A stretch of 64,000 bases of DNA from Monodelphis domestica. Its lineage: Eukaryota; Chordata; Mammalia; Didelphimorphia; Didelphidae. Shown piece after piece: positions 45,692 to 56,624 of the stretch (the first letter of the stretch is position 1; each line of letters begins with the position of its first letter). The position numbers and the translations under genes were made by a program. The stretch lies in contig NC_077235.1 in NCBI RefSeq assembly GCF_027887165.1, forward strand, positions 14,715,033 to 14,779,032, read 5' to 3'. The notes below the pieces were generated by a model that ran no database searches, had not been told where the DNA came from, and saw only the letters and a list, made by a program, of their open reading frames with translations.

Positions 45692-48600
45692 TTCTCATTA
45701 ATGCATGTTAAAGGAATTAAAGAAGCAACTTCCTTTCAATAATAGAGAAGGATCCTCTTGATTCAAAACTGATTTTCTCTTGTACAAGGGGTAGAGCATC
45801 TCCACTTACCTTTTGGTCTTATAGGGCTTGAAATGTTGGTAATATGATATTAATTTGAGTTCTAAAGTGATGAACAGTCTGTGTGATTTATTAATCATGC
45901 TAGCATATAACCAATATTTATAAGAAGTACTATATGAGGTTCTAAAGAATTAGATCTTCTCTCTTTTGTCGACCTTTCTTTTCTGTCAAAAATGAGAATT
46001 CTCACTAGTATAATTCTATCTCATTTCCTTTCCTTCCATTAGACCAGCATAATAAAACTTCCTGTCTTACCTCTCTTCTCTTCTAGTGGATGGAACAATG
46101 GAGGATCATGGTTCTGTATTTTTTCTGTTTGTAGTAATGGTGGCTAAAAGACTGCTAAAATTTTAACCTGAAGTATTTTTTCTCTTCAAGTTTTTTCCTC
46201 TCTACCAGGAGTTGGGAAATCCATGTGACTTCATGCCAGGGTAGTAAAGTCTAACAGTGCCTATTAGAAGCATCTATTGCTGTCCCTCTTTTCAGTAGTA
46301 ATTGTGTGCTTTATATGTCTTTGCATTAAGGCCTCTCCTCTGATTGTATAATGAATGAATGCATTCAATAGACATTTATATTATGCCACTCATCTCCTGA
46401 CAGAGGTAATGAACTTAAAATGTGGAAAGGATCATATATTTTTCAATGTGGGAACTTGTTTTTCTGGACTATATAAATCTATTTTGAAGAAATGGTAGTT
46501 CCTGGTAAATACCTCTCTCTTAAGCAAAATTGTATTTTAAAAGGTTTACACCACAAAATCCTTTGGTGACCACTAGCAACAAAAGCCCCTAGCTGGAAAA
46601 ACTAGTAGTCCTCAAAAGATTTCAAGAGCCAATAGTCCTTTAACACTTACATTAGTCAATGGATGAACTCAAAGCGGATTCAGCTTGGTATGACAAGTAA
46701 GAGCTCAGGCATTTCTGCCTTAGCCTTACAGAGTCCCATGGTGCCCCCAAGGCATATCTCTTCTAGAATTTATAATCTGACATAGTCACCTGAAACTTGG
46801 GGAAATGAAGAATTTGTTTATAATAGCTACAGATGTAGTACTTGATCCCAAGTACAGCATTCTGTTTGCTGTACTACTTTGTGTCTCAAACAGGAATATT
46901 GCACCAATATCTTTTGTTCACGCTCATGAAATGAGAAGCACAAGGTTCTTTTCAGTAGTCTCATACCTTTTCATTAGAGAAAAGTAAAGTCATTCTTCAC
47001 ATCAATTTCTTGTTGCTTGGGATTTTCAATAAAGATTTTCATTTAAGATAATTATAGTGTGGTAATTTTATTATATGAAAAACCTGTTCTCAGTGGAAAA
47101 TAGTCTTACCCATTTCATGTTTGTCATCTGACAAATACCAGTGGATCTTTTGGGCATTGCTTCTTGGGACTCTATTTGTAGTGAAAAAATTCCTTTTTTT
47201 CCAAGTCAAATATAACATGGATAGCCCTGTCTCTCATTGACTTCTGGAATGCCAGGTAAATTAGATCTCAGGCTACCCTCAGAGTTCTCTGGTCTCCATA
47301 AGGAGTGTTGGAGTGACCGAGTGCATAGCAAAAGGTACTATCCCCTACTTCTAGTGTTCCTTCAAGTGTAGGAGGGGTTCACTGCACCCTTGTTCTATTT
47401 AGCCACAAATAATAGGATTCATTTGTACTAAGGAATATTTACTCCAAAAGATATAATCGCAAATATACAAAAATATACCCAACAAAGAGAAGGAATAATT
47501 CCTGCTTCCCACTGCAACTTCTCCTTTGTACCATCTCAGGCTTCGGGGAAGGGAAGGATATTAATTGGTTTATAGATTAGGCAAAGTCCATAACCCACTG
47601 CCCCCCCCCCCGGGTACAAGTTAGAGGAAATCTATCTTTTCCAGGCAAAGTTCCCCTACTATGTTGGCTGGCTGCACAATCTTGCCTGCAACTCTGGTAT
47701 CAAGGTTGTCATTGCTTAAACTCATGGTTCTGGTGTAAATCCCCTCTGACATCTGTCACTAAGGAGGACAAATAAAACAGAACAGCAATGTACACCTTAG
47801 GCTTATTTTGTGGATCTGGAACAAAAGTAGGAAATTAGAGGGAAGAAGTTCTACCTTTCTCACTGCTTCAGTTCTTGATGTTCATGTTGTGGGTGAACAT
47901 TGATCATCACCCTCTGGATACAGCAGAAAGAACGACCTTCTCAATGTTGCCAGTTTTAAAGACACAGGCAGCCAATCAAAGGAGACTATCCCCACCCACA
48001 TAAGAGGGGACACAGAGGCCTCCAAGTTAGACAGTCTGGACATGCTTCAAAGATTGCACAAGGATGCCTTTGTAATAAGAGAACTGGAAATGTCCAGATG
48101 AGTCTGGATTACAGAGGTAATATAGAATTTTTTATAAATGTATGATATACTTTATTGCTGTTGAGTGAAAACATTCAAAACCATTTAGCCTTCGGTAATA
48201 TATTGGACTTTATTCTTGCTACAATCTAGCTAAAATGGTAGATTTTTGCCAAACCAAGGACTCAGGAAATTAAAGAGCCATTTGATTCTCTGGGTCTAAT
48301 AATTATTTTCTATAAGAAGACTTTTATATATGATCCATTATTGTATAACATATCCTTAATTCCAATGACCATTTTTATTAAGTTATTTTTATTTTTAGCA
48401 TTAGAGCTATATCTAAAATAGGAAAGTAGGGCTTTGCCCCACTGTATTGAATTTATTAGACACAATTTAGACATTGCTGACAACATTTTCAGTAAATCCT
48501 TCAGAAGAAGAAATACCTGAAGCTGACCCATAGTTATCCTGAATTAAGTTCTTCTCTTTTTTGTGGTTTCTGTCTCCACCTTTACAAAGGATAATATTCC

Positions 48601-49581
48601 ATTGTAGCCATACTGAAGATACTTTTCACATTTCACACTGCTTATCTTATAAATAATTATTCCTAGTTATAGCTTGTATTAGTATTTTATCATATCTTTG
48701 TTTATATGGTAGTAATGCTGTATTGTGAAAAAATAATTAAATTCAGGTTGTTCTCAAGTCAGACTATTCTTCTCCCACCTTTTCTTTTCCCTTTTCACTA
48801 TACCAAACTCATGTATTGTGACTGCATTAGTGATCTTTGAGTGATATATTCAGTGCTCTATTTCAAATTGTGATCATTACTGTTTTTAGTGTTGCTCATT
48901 GTCTTTCTCTTGTTATGGTTGAAGTGATGATTTGCTACTAAAAATTGTGTCTTTGGCATATGGAGCTTATATATTCAGGTTATTATTGTGTGGTTGTGGA
49001 AACTAAGGAAGCAATTTAAAGAATATAAAGAAATTTCAAGTTATTCTGCAACTAAGTTTTTTTTTTTAACACATTCTGGCATTTGATATTTCAGAAACCA
49101 ATAGTATTTCATTGACATAACTGAAGTAGTCTGGTTCACAATTTATAACTTTGGCTATAAGAAAATAAATTTTTCTGGCATCTATAGTTACACTCAGTAA
49201 TGGAAATAATTGTCTCATAATGACTTCAGGAGGAAGAAAAGTGGTGTAAAGCTAGTGAAGTATCTCCAGACACATGGAGAATTGACTAGTCTTGGGATCT
49301 GCTTTTCTTCTCTTTTTCTCTTTCCTTTTTGTTTCTTTTTTACAAGACTTAATTCTTTGTACAGGAAATATTGAGCTAGAGGAATAGAGGAGAAAGATTA
49401 AGAAATAAAGATGATATAAAAGCAAAAAACCAAATGGAGTTTACAATGAAAACAAATCAGTGAATTGCAAAGAGAACAGATTTATGATGCCACAGCTAAA
49501 GATGAAATGCACAAATATTAAATGAATCATATGTACAAATCACAGCTATAAAAACTATGTGACCGGCTTGCTGTGGGACTG
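45692..49581. other. 3.9-kb stretch without recognised repeats or genes
   Basis: The longest apparently repeat-poor stretch in the window. Frames are all shorter than 75 codons and show no motif. A C11 tract lies at 47601-47611. I cannot identify exons. Confidence 0.45.
47601..47611. repeat. C11 homopolymer
   Basis: Eleven consecutive C bases, then GGG. Confidence 0.9.
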
Positions 49582-50439
49582 GTGGGTGAGTTCATGCCAT
49601 TCACATTCAGAGTTATGATTACTAGCTGTGTATTTCCCAACATTTTGATTTCTACTCCTAGTCCTGCCTTTTCTTCTTTCACTTTTTCCTTCTACAACAA
49701 TGTTTGTTTATAAACAGTCCCCTTAGTTCCCACCCTTATTTTACTTCCCTTTCCACCCCCTCCCTTCTTTTTCCCCTCTTTTTTCCCTGTAATCTTTCTG
49801 AAACTACCCCCCACCCTGTCCCTCACTTATACTGCTTCCCTCCACACCAGTCCTTTTGTTACCCTTCTACTCCCCTATAAGGCACAAATCTATTCTCTGC
49901 CCCAATGGATTGGATTGTTTTTCCCTCTTTGAGTCAATTTCAAAGCATGTAAAAGTTGAGTATTTCCTGTCTCCGACCTCTTTACCCTTCCAGTGTATTG
50001 ATGTTCTCCCCCCTCCCGCCATGAGCTTCTTTGTGATATATAAATTTACCCCCATTTGTTTCTTTTCCCATTTCATTTAGTATTAACCTCTTTTTTAGCT
50101 CTAGTTATATACATATATGTATATATATGAGTATGTATTTATGCATGCAAATATCTATATACCTATTTCTGTCTTGTCCTTTCATCCTATATAGTTTGTC
50201 ACTGTTTCCTCTAAGCGTAATCCTCCTAGCTGCCCCGGTGATAACAACTGTTTTTAAGAGTTACCAGTGACTTTTTGTCTTATAGGGATATATAACATTT
50301 TAACTTATTTAGTCTCTTAAAAAAGTTTTTTTTTGTATTGTTTTGTTTTGATTTCTTTTTTCCCTCTTTCTTAATTACCTTTTGATGATTCTCTTCAGTT
50401 CTCTGCTTGGACATCAAATTTTCTTTTCAGGTCTGGTCT

Positions 50440-51398
50440 TTTCTTCATGAATTCTTGGAATTCTTCTATTTTGTTGAATGACCATATTTTCCCCTATAAG
50501 AATATAGTCAGTTTTGCTGGGTAGTTGATTCTTGGTTGTAGACCTAGTTCCCTTGCTTTCCAGAATATCATATTCCTTGCCTTTCATTCCTTCAGTGTGG
50601 ATGCAGCCAGATCCTGTTTTATCCTCACTGTGGATCCATGGTATCTGAATGACTTCTTCTTGGCAGCTTGTAGTATCTTTTCTTTACTATGATAGTTCTT
50701 GAATTTGTCTATAACATTCCTGGGTGTTGTCAGTTGGGGATTAGGTACAGGAGGTGATCTGTGGATTCTTTCCATCTCCACTTTCCCCTATTGTTCAAGG
50801 ATATCGGGGCAGTTTTCCTGAATGATTTCCTGTAATATTATGTCCAGGCTTTTTCTTTTGTCATGGTCTTCTGGTATACCAATGATTCATAAATTGTTTC
50901 TTCTCGAATGATTTTCTAAATCATCTGTTTTGTGAATGAAATGATTCTTATTTTCCTCAAGTTTTTCATTCTTTTGGTTTTGTTTTATAGTGTCCTGCTG
51001 CCTTGTGAGGTCACTTAATTCCAGTTGTTGTATTCTGGTTCTTAAAGACTAGATTTCATCCCTGGCTTTTTGGTCATCCTTTTCCTTCTGGTCTGATTTT
51101 CTTTGAAGGTCGTCTTTCATCCTCTTTACCTCATCTTTCATCTCCTTTTTCCATCTTTCATCTTCACCTCATCTTTCATCTCCTTTGCCTCATTTTCCAG
51201 CTGGTTGATTTTGGTTTTCAAGACACTATTTTCTGTTTTCAGATGACTTATCTTAGTTTTTAAGTTCTTTTCCCAATTGTCTTCAGCCTCTCTTAATTGT
51301 GTTTTGAATTGCATTTTGAGTTCGTCCACAGCCTGTATCCAATTCACTGGGATTTTTGATTGATCGTTTTCTGATCCCTCCCCCTCTGTTCCGTTCAT
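50440..51398 (-). pseudogene. L1 ORF1 relic
   Basis: The start at 51398 gives MNGTEGEGSENDQSKIPV, then WIQAVDELKMQFKTQLREAE and a coiled coil (TKISHLKTENSVLKTKINQL, ENEAKEMKDEVKMKD), stopping at 51138 after 86 codons. A short tandem repeat of 'catctttcatctcctt' units (about 51120-51180) within the coiled coil is the likely cause of the frame change. Farther on, a 65-codon frame (50781-50584) holds MERIHRSPPVPNPQLTTPRN and RYHGSTVRIKQDLAASTLKE, the RRM to C-terminal domain region. Confidence 0.82.
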
Positions 51399-51620
51399 TA
51401 TATAGAAGCTGTCAATTGTAATTTCTTTCTTCTTTTTTTGTTGTTTGCTTGTATTTACCCCTTCTTTCTCCCTGTATTTGTCTGTGCACTTGTTCCTCTC
51501 ATTTTTTTTGTTTTGGGGCTTTCTGTCAGTCTCCCCTCTTGGAGCTTTGTCAGATCTCTCAGTGCAGTCTCTGGGGGAGTAATGTGTGCTTCCCTTTCCT
51601 CTGGAGGCTTTTGATCAGAT

Positions 51621-52182
51621 TAAGTTCAGCTGGGTTGGACTGTATGTGCTCTGAGGCTGAAAACTCCTGGAAGGCTGGAGCCAAATGGAAGGTCTCAGCC
51701 GCCCAGGCTCTCTCCAGTTCTCTCTAGCTGCTTTCCCACCTGCTTTCCATGCTCTGAGTCTGGCACAGCCCTGCCTGCAAGGTACACCCCCTAGACCAGT
51801 GCCTTTGCCCACCCAGAGGTTTCTGTCCTTGTGGGTTGCCCAGCCCTCTGAGGGGGGGAGCAGTCCTGGCCTCCCTGAGCTCTGAGGACTCCTGATTGGA
51901 TTAAGTTCAACTGGGTTGATCTGGATGTGCCCCAAGGCAAAAATCTCTGGTAATACTGGAGTGAAATAGAAGGACCCAGCTGCCAGGGCTGCCAGCTCTT
52001 CTATCTCTCTCTGGCTGCTTCCCTGCCGCCTGTGTTGGATGCTCTGAGCCTAGCACAGCCCTGCTCACAAGGTACACCCTCCAGACCAGCAACTTTGCCC
52101 ACCCAGAGGTTCCCACTACCTCTGGGGGCTCAGTGCTCTGGGCTGGGGGCAGGGGGAGGGATCCTGGGACCTTCCTTCTGCC
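51621..52182 (-). promoter_or_regulatory. Two ~281-bp tandem units in L1 5' UTR
   Basis: 'taagttcagctgggttg' at 51621 recurs as 'taagttcaactgggttg' at 51902. Between them the order repeats: 'ctctctagctgctttcc' against 'ctctctggctgcttccc', 'gcacagccctgcctgcaagg' against 'gcacagccctgctcacaagg', 'gcccacccagaggtt' in both. A partial third unit may begin near 52235 ('ttgagtccagcaggaggg'). Tandem monomers in the 5' UTR act as promoter repeats in mouse L1. I infer a similar role here. Confidence 0.8.
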
Positions 52183-52612
52183 TTCCCCTTAGATCCAAGT
52201 GTTCTCAGATTCTGACTTTTGGGGGGAATACCTTTTGAATTGAGTCCAGCAGGAGGGTTCCCCAGCTCTGTCTTGTTGTTTGGTTTGATTTTTAGTCCCC
52301 TAGAAGCATTTAGTTTGTGATTGTTAAGGAAGGGTTTTCAGAGGTCTGAACTATTGCTGCTCCTAAGCCGCCATTTTGACCTACTAAGTATTTTATATTG
52401 TCTAGGGTGATTTTAAATGGGATTTCTCTTACTATTTCTTGCTGCTGATATGTGTTGGAAATACATAGAAATGTGATGACTTATGTGGGTTTATTTTGTA
52501 TCCTGCAATTTTGCTAAAGTTGTTGATTATTTCCACTAGCTTTTTTACTTGATCCTCTAGGATTCTTTAAGTAGACCATCATATCATCTATAAAGAGTGA
52601 TAGCTTGGTCTC

Positions 52613-53040
52613 CTAGTTGCCTATTTTAATACCTTCAATTTCTATTTCTTCTCTAATTGCTACTGCTAGTGTTTCTAGTACAATGTGAAATAGTAGAGGT
52701 GATAATGGGCATCCTTGTTTCACTCCTGATCTTATTGGGAATGCATCTAGTTTATCCCCATTGCACATGATGTTTGATGATGGTTTTAGATAGATACTGT
52801 TTATTATTTTTAGGAAAGGTCTTTCTATTCCTTTGCTTTCTAGTGTTTTCAATAGGAATGAGTGTTGTATTTTGTCAAAGGCTTTTTCTGTATCTATTGA
52901 GATAATCATGTAATTTTTGTTGGTTTGCTTGTTGATATGGTCAATTATGTGGATGGTTTTCCTAATATTGAACCATCCTTGCATTCCTGATATAAATCCT
53001 ACCTGGTCATAATGAATAACCCTCATGATTACTTGCTGGA
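52613..53040 (-). pseudogene. L1 ORF2 reverse-transcriptase relic
   Basis: One of the best-kept coding segments of the window: a continuous frame with [40 protein letters not shown] and [20 protein letters not shown], all core blocks of L1 reverse transcriptase before the FADD motif. It ends at a stop at 52613. The N-terminal ~30 codons of the longer open frame (to 53131) come from the RTE-like insert and are chance fusion. Confidence 0.88.
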
Positions 53041-53610
53041 GGTGTATGAGGTGCTCAGGGAGGAGTAATATCTTTGGTATGGAGGGCTTGTCATGCCCTC
53101 CTAGGGCAGCTTTCCAGCCTCTGACCCTCACGTGACACCAGCTCTCACTTGTGGCTCCTAGTAGCTGCTAGCATGCGGCAGCAGCCATACCTCGGGCAAC
53201 GGCTTCGACAGGCCCGCTAAACCTTGTGAGGGTAGCCATTAGGTCATCGTGGACCCCTGGTGAACTAGGGCTTTGCTCTCCCAGCATGTGAAGACTGCTT
53301 TGGCTGAACAGGCAGAAGAAACCAATAAGAAGTTTCAAAGGCTGAGATGGCGACGCAGCAAGGCACTGTGGAGTGCTTAGGGAGTGTTGGAGCACAAAAG
53401 ACAACACGGCCATCCAATGCAGCTGAGGGAGTCTCCAGATGTAATGACTTTTCGTGCCACTGGACCCAGGGTCCCAACGCCGAGAGAGTAGGACTGTCTC
53501 TGTGCGTCAACTTTTCCACTTAAATCTTCATGCACAAGTGTCTTTGTGCACCAAAACACACAAAGACAATAGTCATCCTTGGTTACCGAGAGACTACTAC
53601 TACTACTACT
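53041..53610 (+). mobile_element. CpG-rich ~570-bp retroposon, RTE-like tail, copy 2 (in L1)
   Basis: Inserted in L1 RT sequence, whose two sides are 'tgattacttgctgga' and 'atttaagtcttttgcatcta'. It matches 20868-21432 over its full length in the other orientation. Its 3' end carries a (CTA)n tail after 'ccgagagac', where copy 1 has a CAA-type tail. Some L1 bases between the two flanks appear lost, and no clear target duplication is seen. Shared parts include 'ggagggcttgtc', 'gtgaactagggctttgctc', 'gatggcgacgcagcaaggc' and 'tgtctttgtgcacc'. Confidence 0.75.
53592..53610. repeat. (CTA)n tail of the RTE-like element
   Basis: Five to six ACT/CTA units form the element's 3' tail. Confidence 0.85.
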
Positions 53611-54689
53611 ATTTAAGTCTTTTGCATCTATGTTTATTAAGGATATTGGTCTGTAGTTTTCTTTCTCTGTTGTTTACATGCCTGGTTTTAGGATCAGTAC
53701 CATATTTGTGTCATAAAATGAATTTGGTAGAACTACTTCTTGGCTTATTCTGTCAAATAGTTTTAATAATATTGGGGTTAGTTGTTCTTTGAATGTTTGA
53801 TAGAATTCATTTGTGAGTACATCTGAACCTGTGGATTTTTTCTTAGGGAGTTCTTTGATGGTTGGTTCAATTTCTTTTTTCTGATATGGGGTTGTTTAGG
53901 TATTCTATTTCTTCCTCTGTTAGTCTATGCAATTTATATTTTTTTTAAATATTCATCCATGTCACCCAGATTGCCATATTTATTACTGTATAATTGGGCA
54001 TAATAATTTTTGATGATTCCCTTAATTTCCTCTTCATTAGAGGTGAGGTCTCACTTTTCATCTTGGATACTGTCAATTTGGTTTTCTTCTTTTCTTTTTT
54101 TAATTAGATTGACCAGTACTTTGTCTATTTTATTTGTTTTTTTTTCAAAGTACCAGCTTCTAGTCTTATTTATTAAATCAATAGTTCTTTGACTTTCAGT
54201 TTTATTAATTTCTCCTTTGATTTTTAGGATCCCTAATTAAGTCTTCATCTGAGGATTTGTAATTTGTTCACTTTCTAGTTTTTTAATTTGCATGCCCAAT
54301 TCATTGACCCCTGCCCTCCATAATTTGTTAATATATGAACTCAAGGATATAAATTTCCCCTGAGTACTGCTTTGGCTGCATCCCATAGATTTTGAAAGGA
54401 TGTCTCATCGTTGTCATTTTTTTCAATGAAATTATTAATTGCTTCTATGATTTATTCTTTAACCTATTTTGGAGAATTGTATTATTTAATTTCCAATTAA
54501 TTTTTACTTTGCCTCTCCCTGTATCCTTACTAATTATTATTTCCATTACATTGTGGTTGAGAAGGTTGTATTTATTATTTCTGCTCTTTTGCACTTATTT
54601 GCAATGTTTTTATGCCCTAGTACATGGTCTTCTCCCTTCTGTTTAAAACTGATAGATAAAGGTTGATATAAATATTTGGGAATGTTTAG

Positions 54690-54916
54690 TTTGAATGAAT
54701 GAGTATCTGCAGGACAGTATACAAAACATACCAGCTAGACAGATAGTGAAAAGTGAATAGATGATTGACCTTAAAGCAAAAATATCCTGGTTTCATGTCC
54801 TACTTTTGACACTTATTGTGTGACTGTGGTCAAATTAACTCAATGTTTCCTGGTACTCTGGATCACTTTTTTAAACTCTTACCTTATTTCTTATATTCAA
54901 TAGTTTGCATTGGTTC
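54690..54916 (+). mobile_element. MAR1-type SINE, cut by another SINE
   Basis: 'cacttattgtgtgactgtgg' and 'agtttgcattggtt' fit MAR1-like text read forward. The expected continuation after 'gcattggtt' is replaced by the next SINE. Confidence 0.45.
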
Positions 54917-55106
54917 CATGGCAGATAGATTAGGAGTCAGATGTAGAGATAGGAGGTTCTGGGTTCCAGTCTGCTCTCAGTCACTTCCCAGTTGTGTGAC
55001 CCTGGGCAGGTCTCTTAACCTCATTTCCTGGCCCTTACCGCTTCTTCTGCTTTGAAACCAGTACATAGTCCTGATTCTAAAAATAAAGGTAAGAGTTTTA
55101 AAAAAT
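54917..55106 (+). mobile_element. tRNA-like marsupial SINE (SINE1_MD-like)
   Basis: Order of parts: 'gataggaggttctgggttcc' (B-box-like region), 'gtgtgaccctgggcaggtct', 'cttaacctcatttcctggcc', 'cttaccgcttcttctgcttt', 'ctgattctaaaaataaagg' and an A-rich tail. This is the common marsupial SINE with an L1-type A tail. Confidence 0.8.
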
Positions 55107-55759
55107 GTAACTACCTTTGTGTGCCTTAAAAATCGATAGCATTCATAATATCATGTACCTTGTCATTACTATTTTAAACTTGATTTGTTTAACTCGATTA
55201 AAAAGTTAAATTGGAAAATTATTAGAATATTATTCCATTATGTTGCATTTAGATGCAACACTCACAAGGAAGGGCATAGAACTTTGTAAAGTAGCATCAG
55301 TGGGATTTCTGCCTAGAAGTTATTTATCCCATTTAAGCTCTTAGGTGCTAATAACATTGTGAACATTTTATCTTCTTTTCTTTTTACATGTATTGAGTTT
55401 TCTATTATAATAGTTTTACGTACTGCAGATCCCACTTCTAGGTAAAGTGACACTGTACATCAAGCAATAGGAGGAAGAAAACTGTCAGCATCTACCCTGG
55501 AGCTTCCTATATAGGATGTTCATGGTTTTTAAGAAAATAGACTGAAATATATTTTCTTGAGAAAATTTGATTCTTAAATTTCTAGCCACATATGAAATGT
55601 AATTGAAATACATGACAAGATTACAGAAAAGATTTGTTACATGGGATAACCATTAATTTGTTTCAAGATGGCAAATATATATATATCAGTCATGCTAGCT
55701 TGATGGCCTTTAAAATGCACTAAATTTGGTTAAAGTCAGTCCTAATTGGAAGTGGTATA
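55107..55759. other. Unassigned stretch
   Basis: Nothing recognised. A short TA run lies at 55675-55686. Confidence 0.4.
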
Positions 55760-55950
55760 AACAGACTACTATGGCAAAAAGTGTTACTTGGGAATCTGAG
55801 GAGTTGGTTTGCCTGTAGGCTCTACTGTTTTTTTTACTGACCTTGGGTTAATCTCATTCCTTCTCTCAACTTCTCTTTCTTCCTCTGTAAAATGAGAAGG
55901 TAGGACTAGGTGACCTCTAAGAGCTCTTTGAGTTTTTATTATTACCATAT
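55760..55950 (+). mobile_element. MIR-type SINE
   Basis: 'ttcttcctctgtaaaatgag' followed by 'aaggtaggactaggtgacct' and 'ctaagagctctttgag' is the typical MIR core and 3' part read forward. Confidence 0.75.
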
Positions 55951-56624
55951 TGAAACAAAGCCTTCATTTGGCATGTTTGAATGTTTAAAGCATATCAGTC
56001 ATACCATTATTGTTAATTATAATAGAGTTCTTTTATTAGCTGTATAATTATAATAGACCATTTGGATGTTTGGGGTTCTCCTTTTTAATTGTGGCTCTGA
56101 AAGCCAGAATATTATGTGATTATCTGATCCATCATTTGCCATTTATTTTCTCCGGGCCTTTATATTATTTCTTCTATTAGAGAAAACTTTCTCCCACCTC
56201 CATATTGTCTGTGATCTGGTTGAAAAAATTTTATTAAAAATTCATGCAAAATGCATTTCCCACCCTCTATTCAATGCCCATTATTGGGCTTGCTGAGATC
56301 AGAGCATCTTCTGAGATATTTCAGATTTATGAGTCAACACTTTGAAAAAGATTAACTTTTTAAGATAAAAAATGCCATCCCATCAAAATATCTGGTGTTT
56401 CTACGTTGCATATTAATCTCTGTTGTGGTTCAGCAAGCATTGCGTACATGATAGCTTTTAGGTTGTCACTTGTACACTTCTGGTTTTAACAGTACTAAAG
56501 TGTGAGTCTCCCAAATGCTTTCCAAAGTATCAGGAAAATCACAATGCTTATAAACTGTAAAGAAACTTATTTATCTCTTCCAACACATTTAGCCTTACTT
56601 TCAGGTCCTTATGAAGAGATAGTA
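55951..56624. other. Unassigned stretch
   Basis: AT-rich, no recognised repeat or coding signal. Confidence 0.4.

Larger units (their letters stand above)
49582..52381 (-). mobile_element. L1 5' end, antisense: tandem-unit 5' UTR, ORF1, spacer; no ORF2 body
   Basis: From right to left: 5' end at about 52381 ('aaaatggcggcttaggagca' on the minus strand), a 5' UTR of about 980 bp with two tandem units, ORF1 from 51398, the pyrimidine-rich spacer (about 49650-50380), and only the first ~60 bases of ORF2 ('gtgggtgagttcatgccatt'). Everything downstream in the L1 is absent. The right end touches another antisense L1 piece at 52383. Confidence 0.85.
52383..54629 (-). mobile_element. L1 ORF2 middle fragment, antisense, split by an RTE-like element
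   Basis: It runs from the C-terminal side of RT ('ctaagtattttatattgtct') through RT (about 52613-53040), then an insert at 53041-53610, then the N-terminal side of RT and the endonuclease end, stopping abruptly at 'ctagtacatggtc' (54629). It has neither 5' UTR/ORF1 nor 3' UTR. Its left end touches the 5' end of the L1 at 49582-52381. Confidence 0.85.

Noticed and set aside
45692-49581. Exons of a host gene
   Set aside because: No frame above about 75 codons, no convincing splice-bounded homology and no recognised protein.
51449-52238. Several frames of 66-106 codons on both strands
   Set aside because: They sit in GC-rich tandem units of the L1 5' UTR and are not shared between units.
54917-55106. 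Functional tRNA gene from the B-box-like text
   Set aside because: The order of parts and the A-rich tail are those of a marsupial SINE, and a full tRNA fold is not present.
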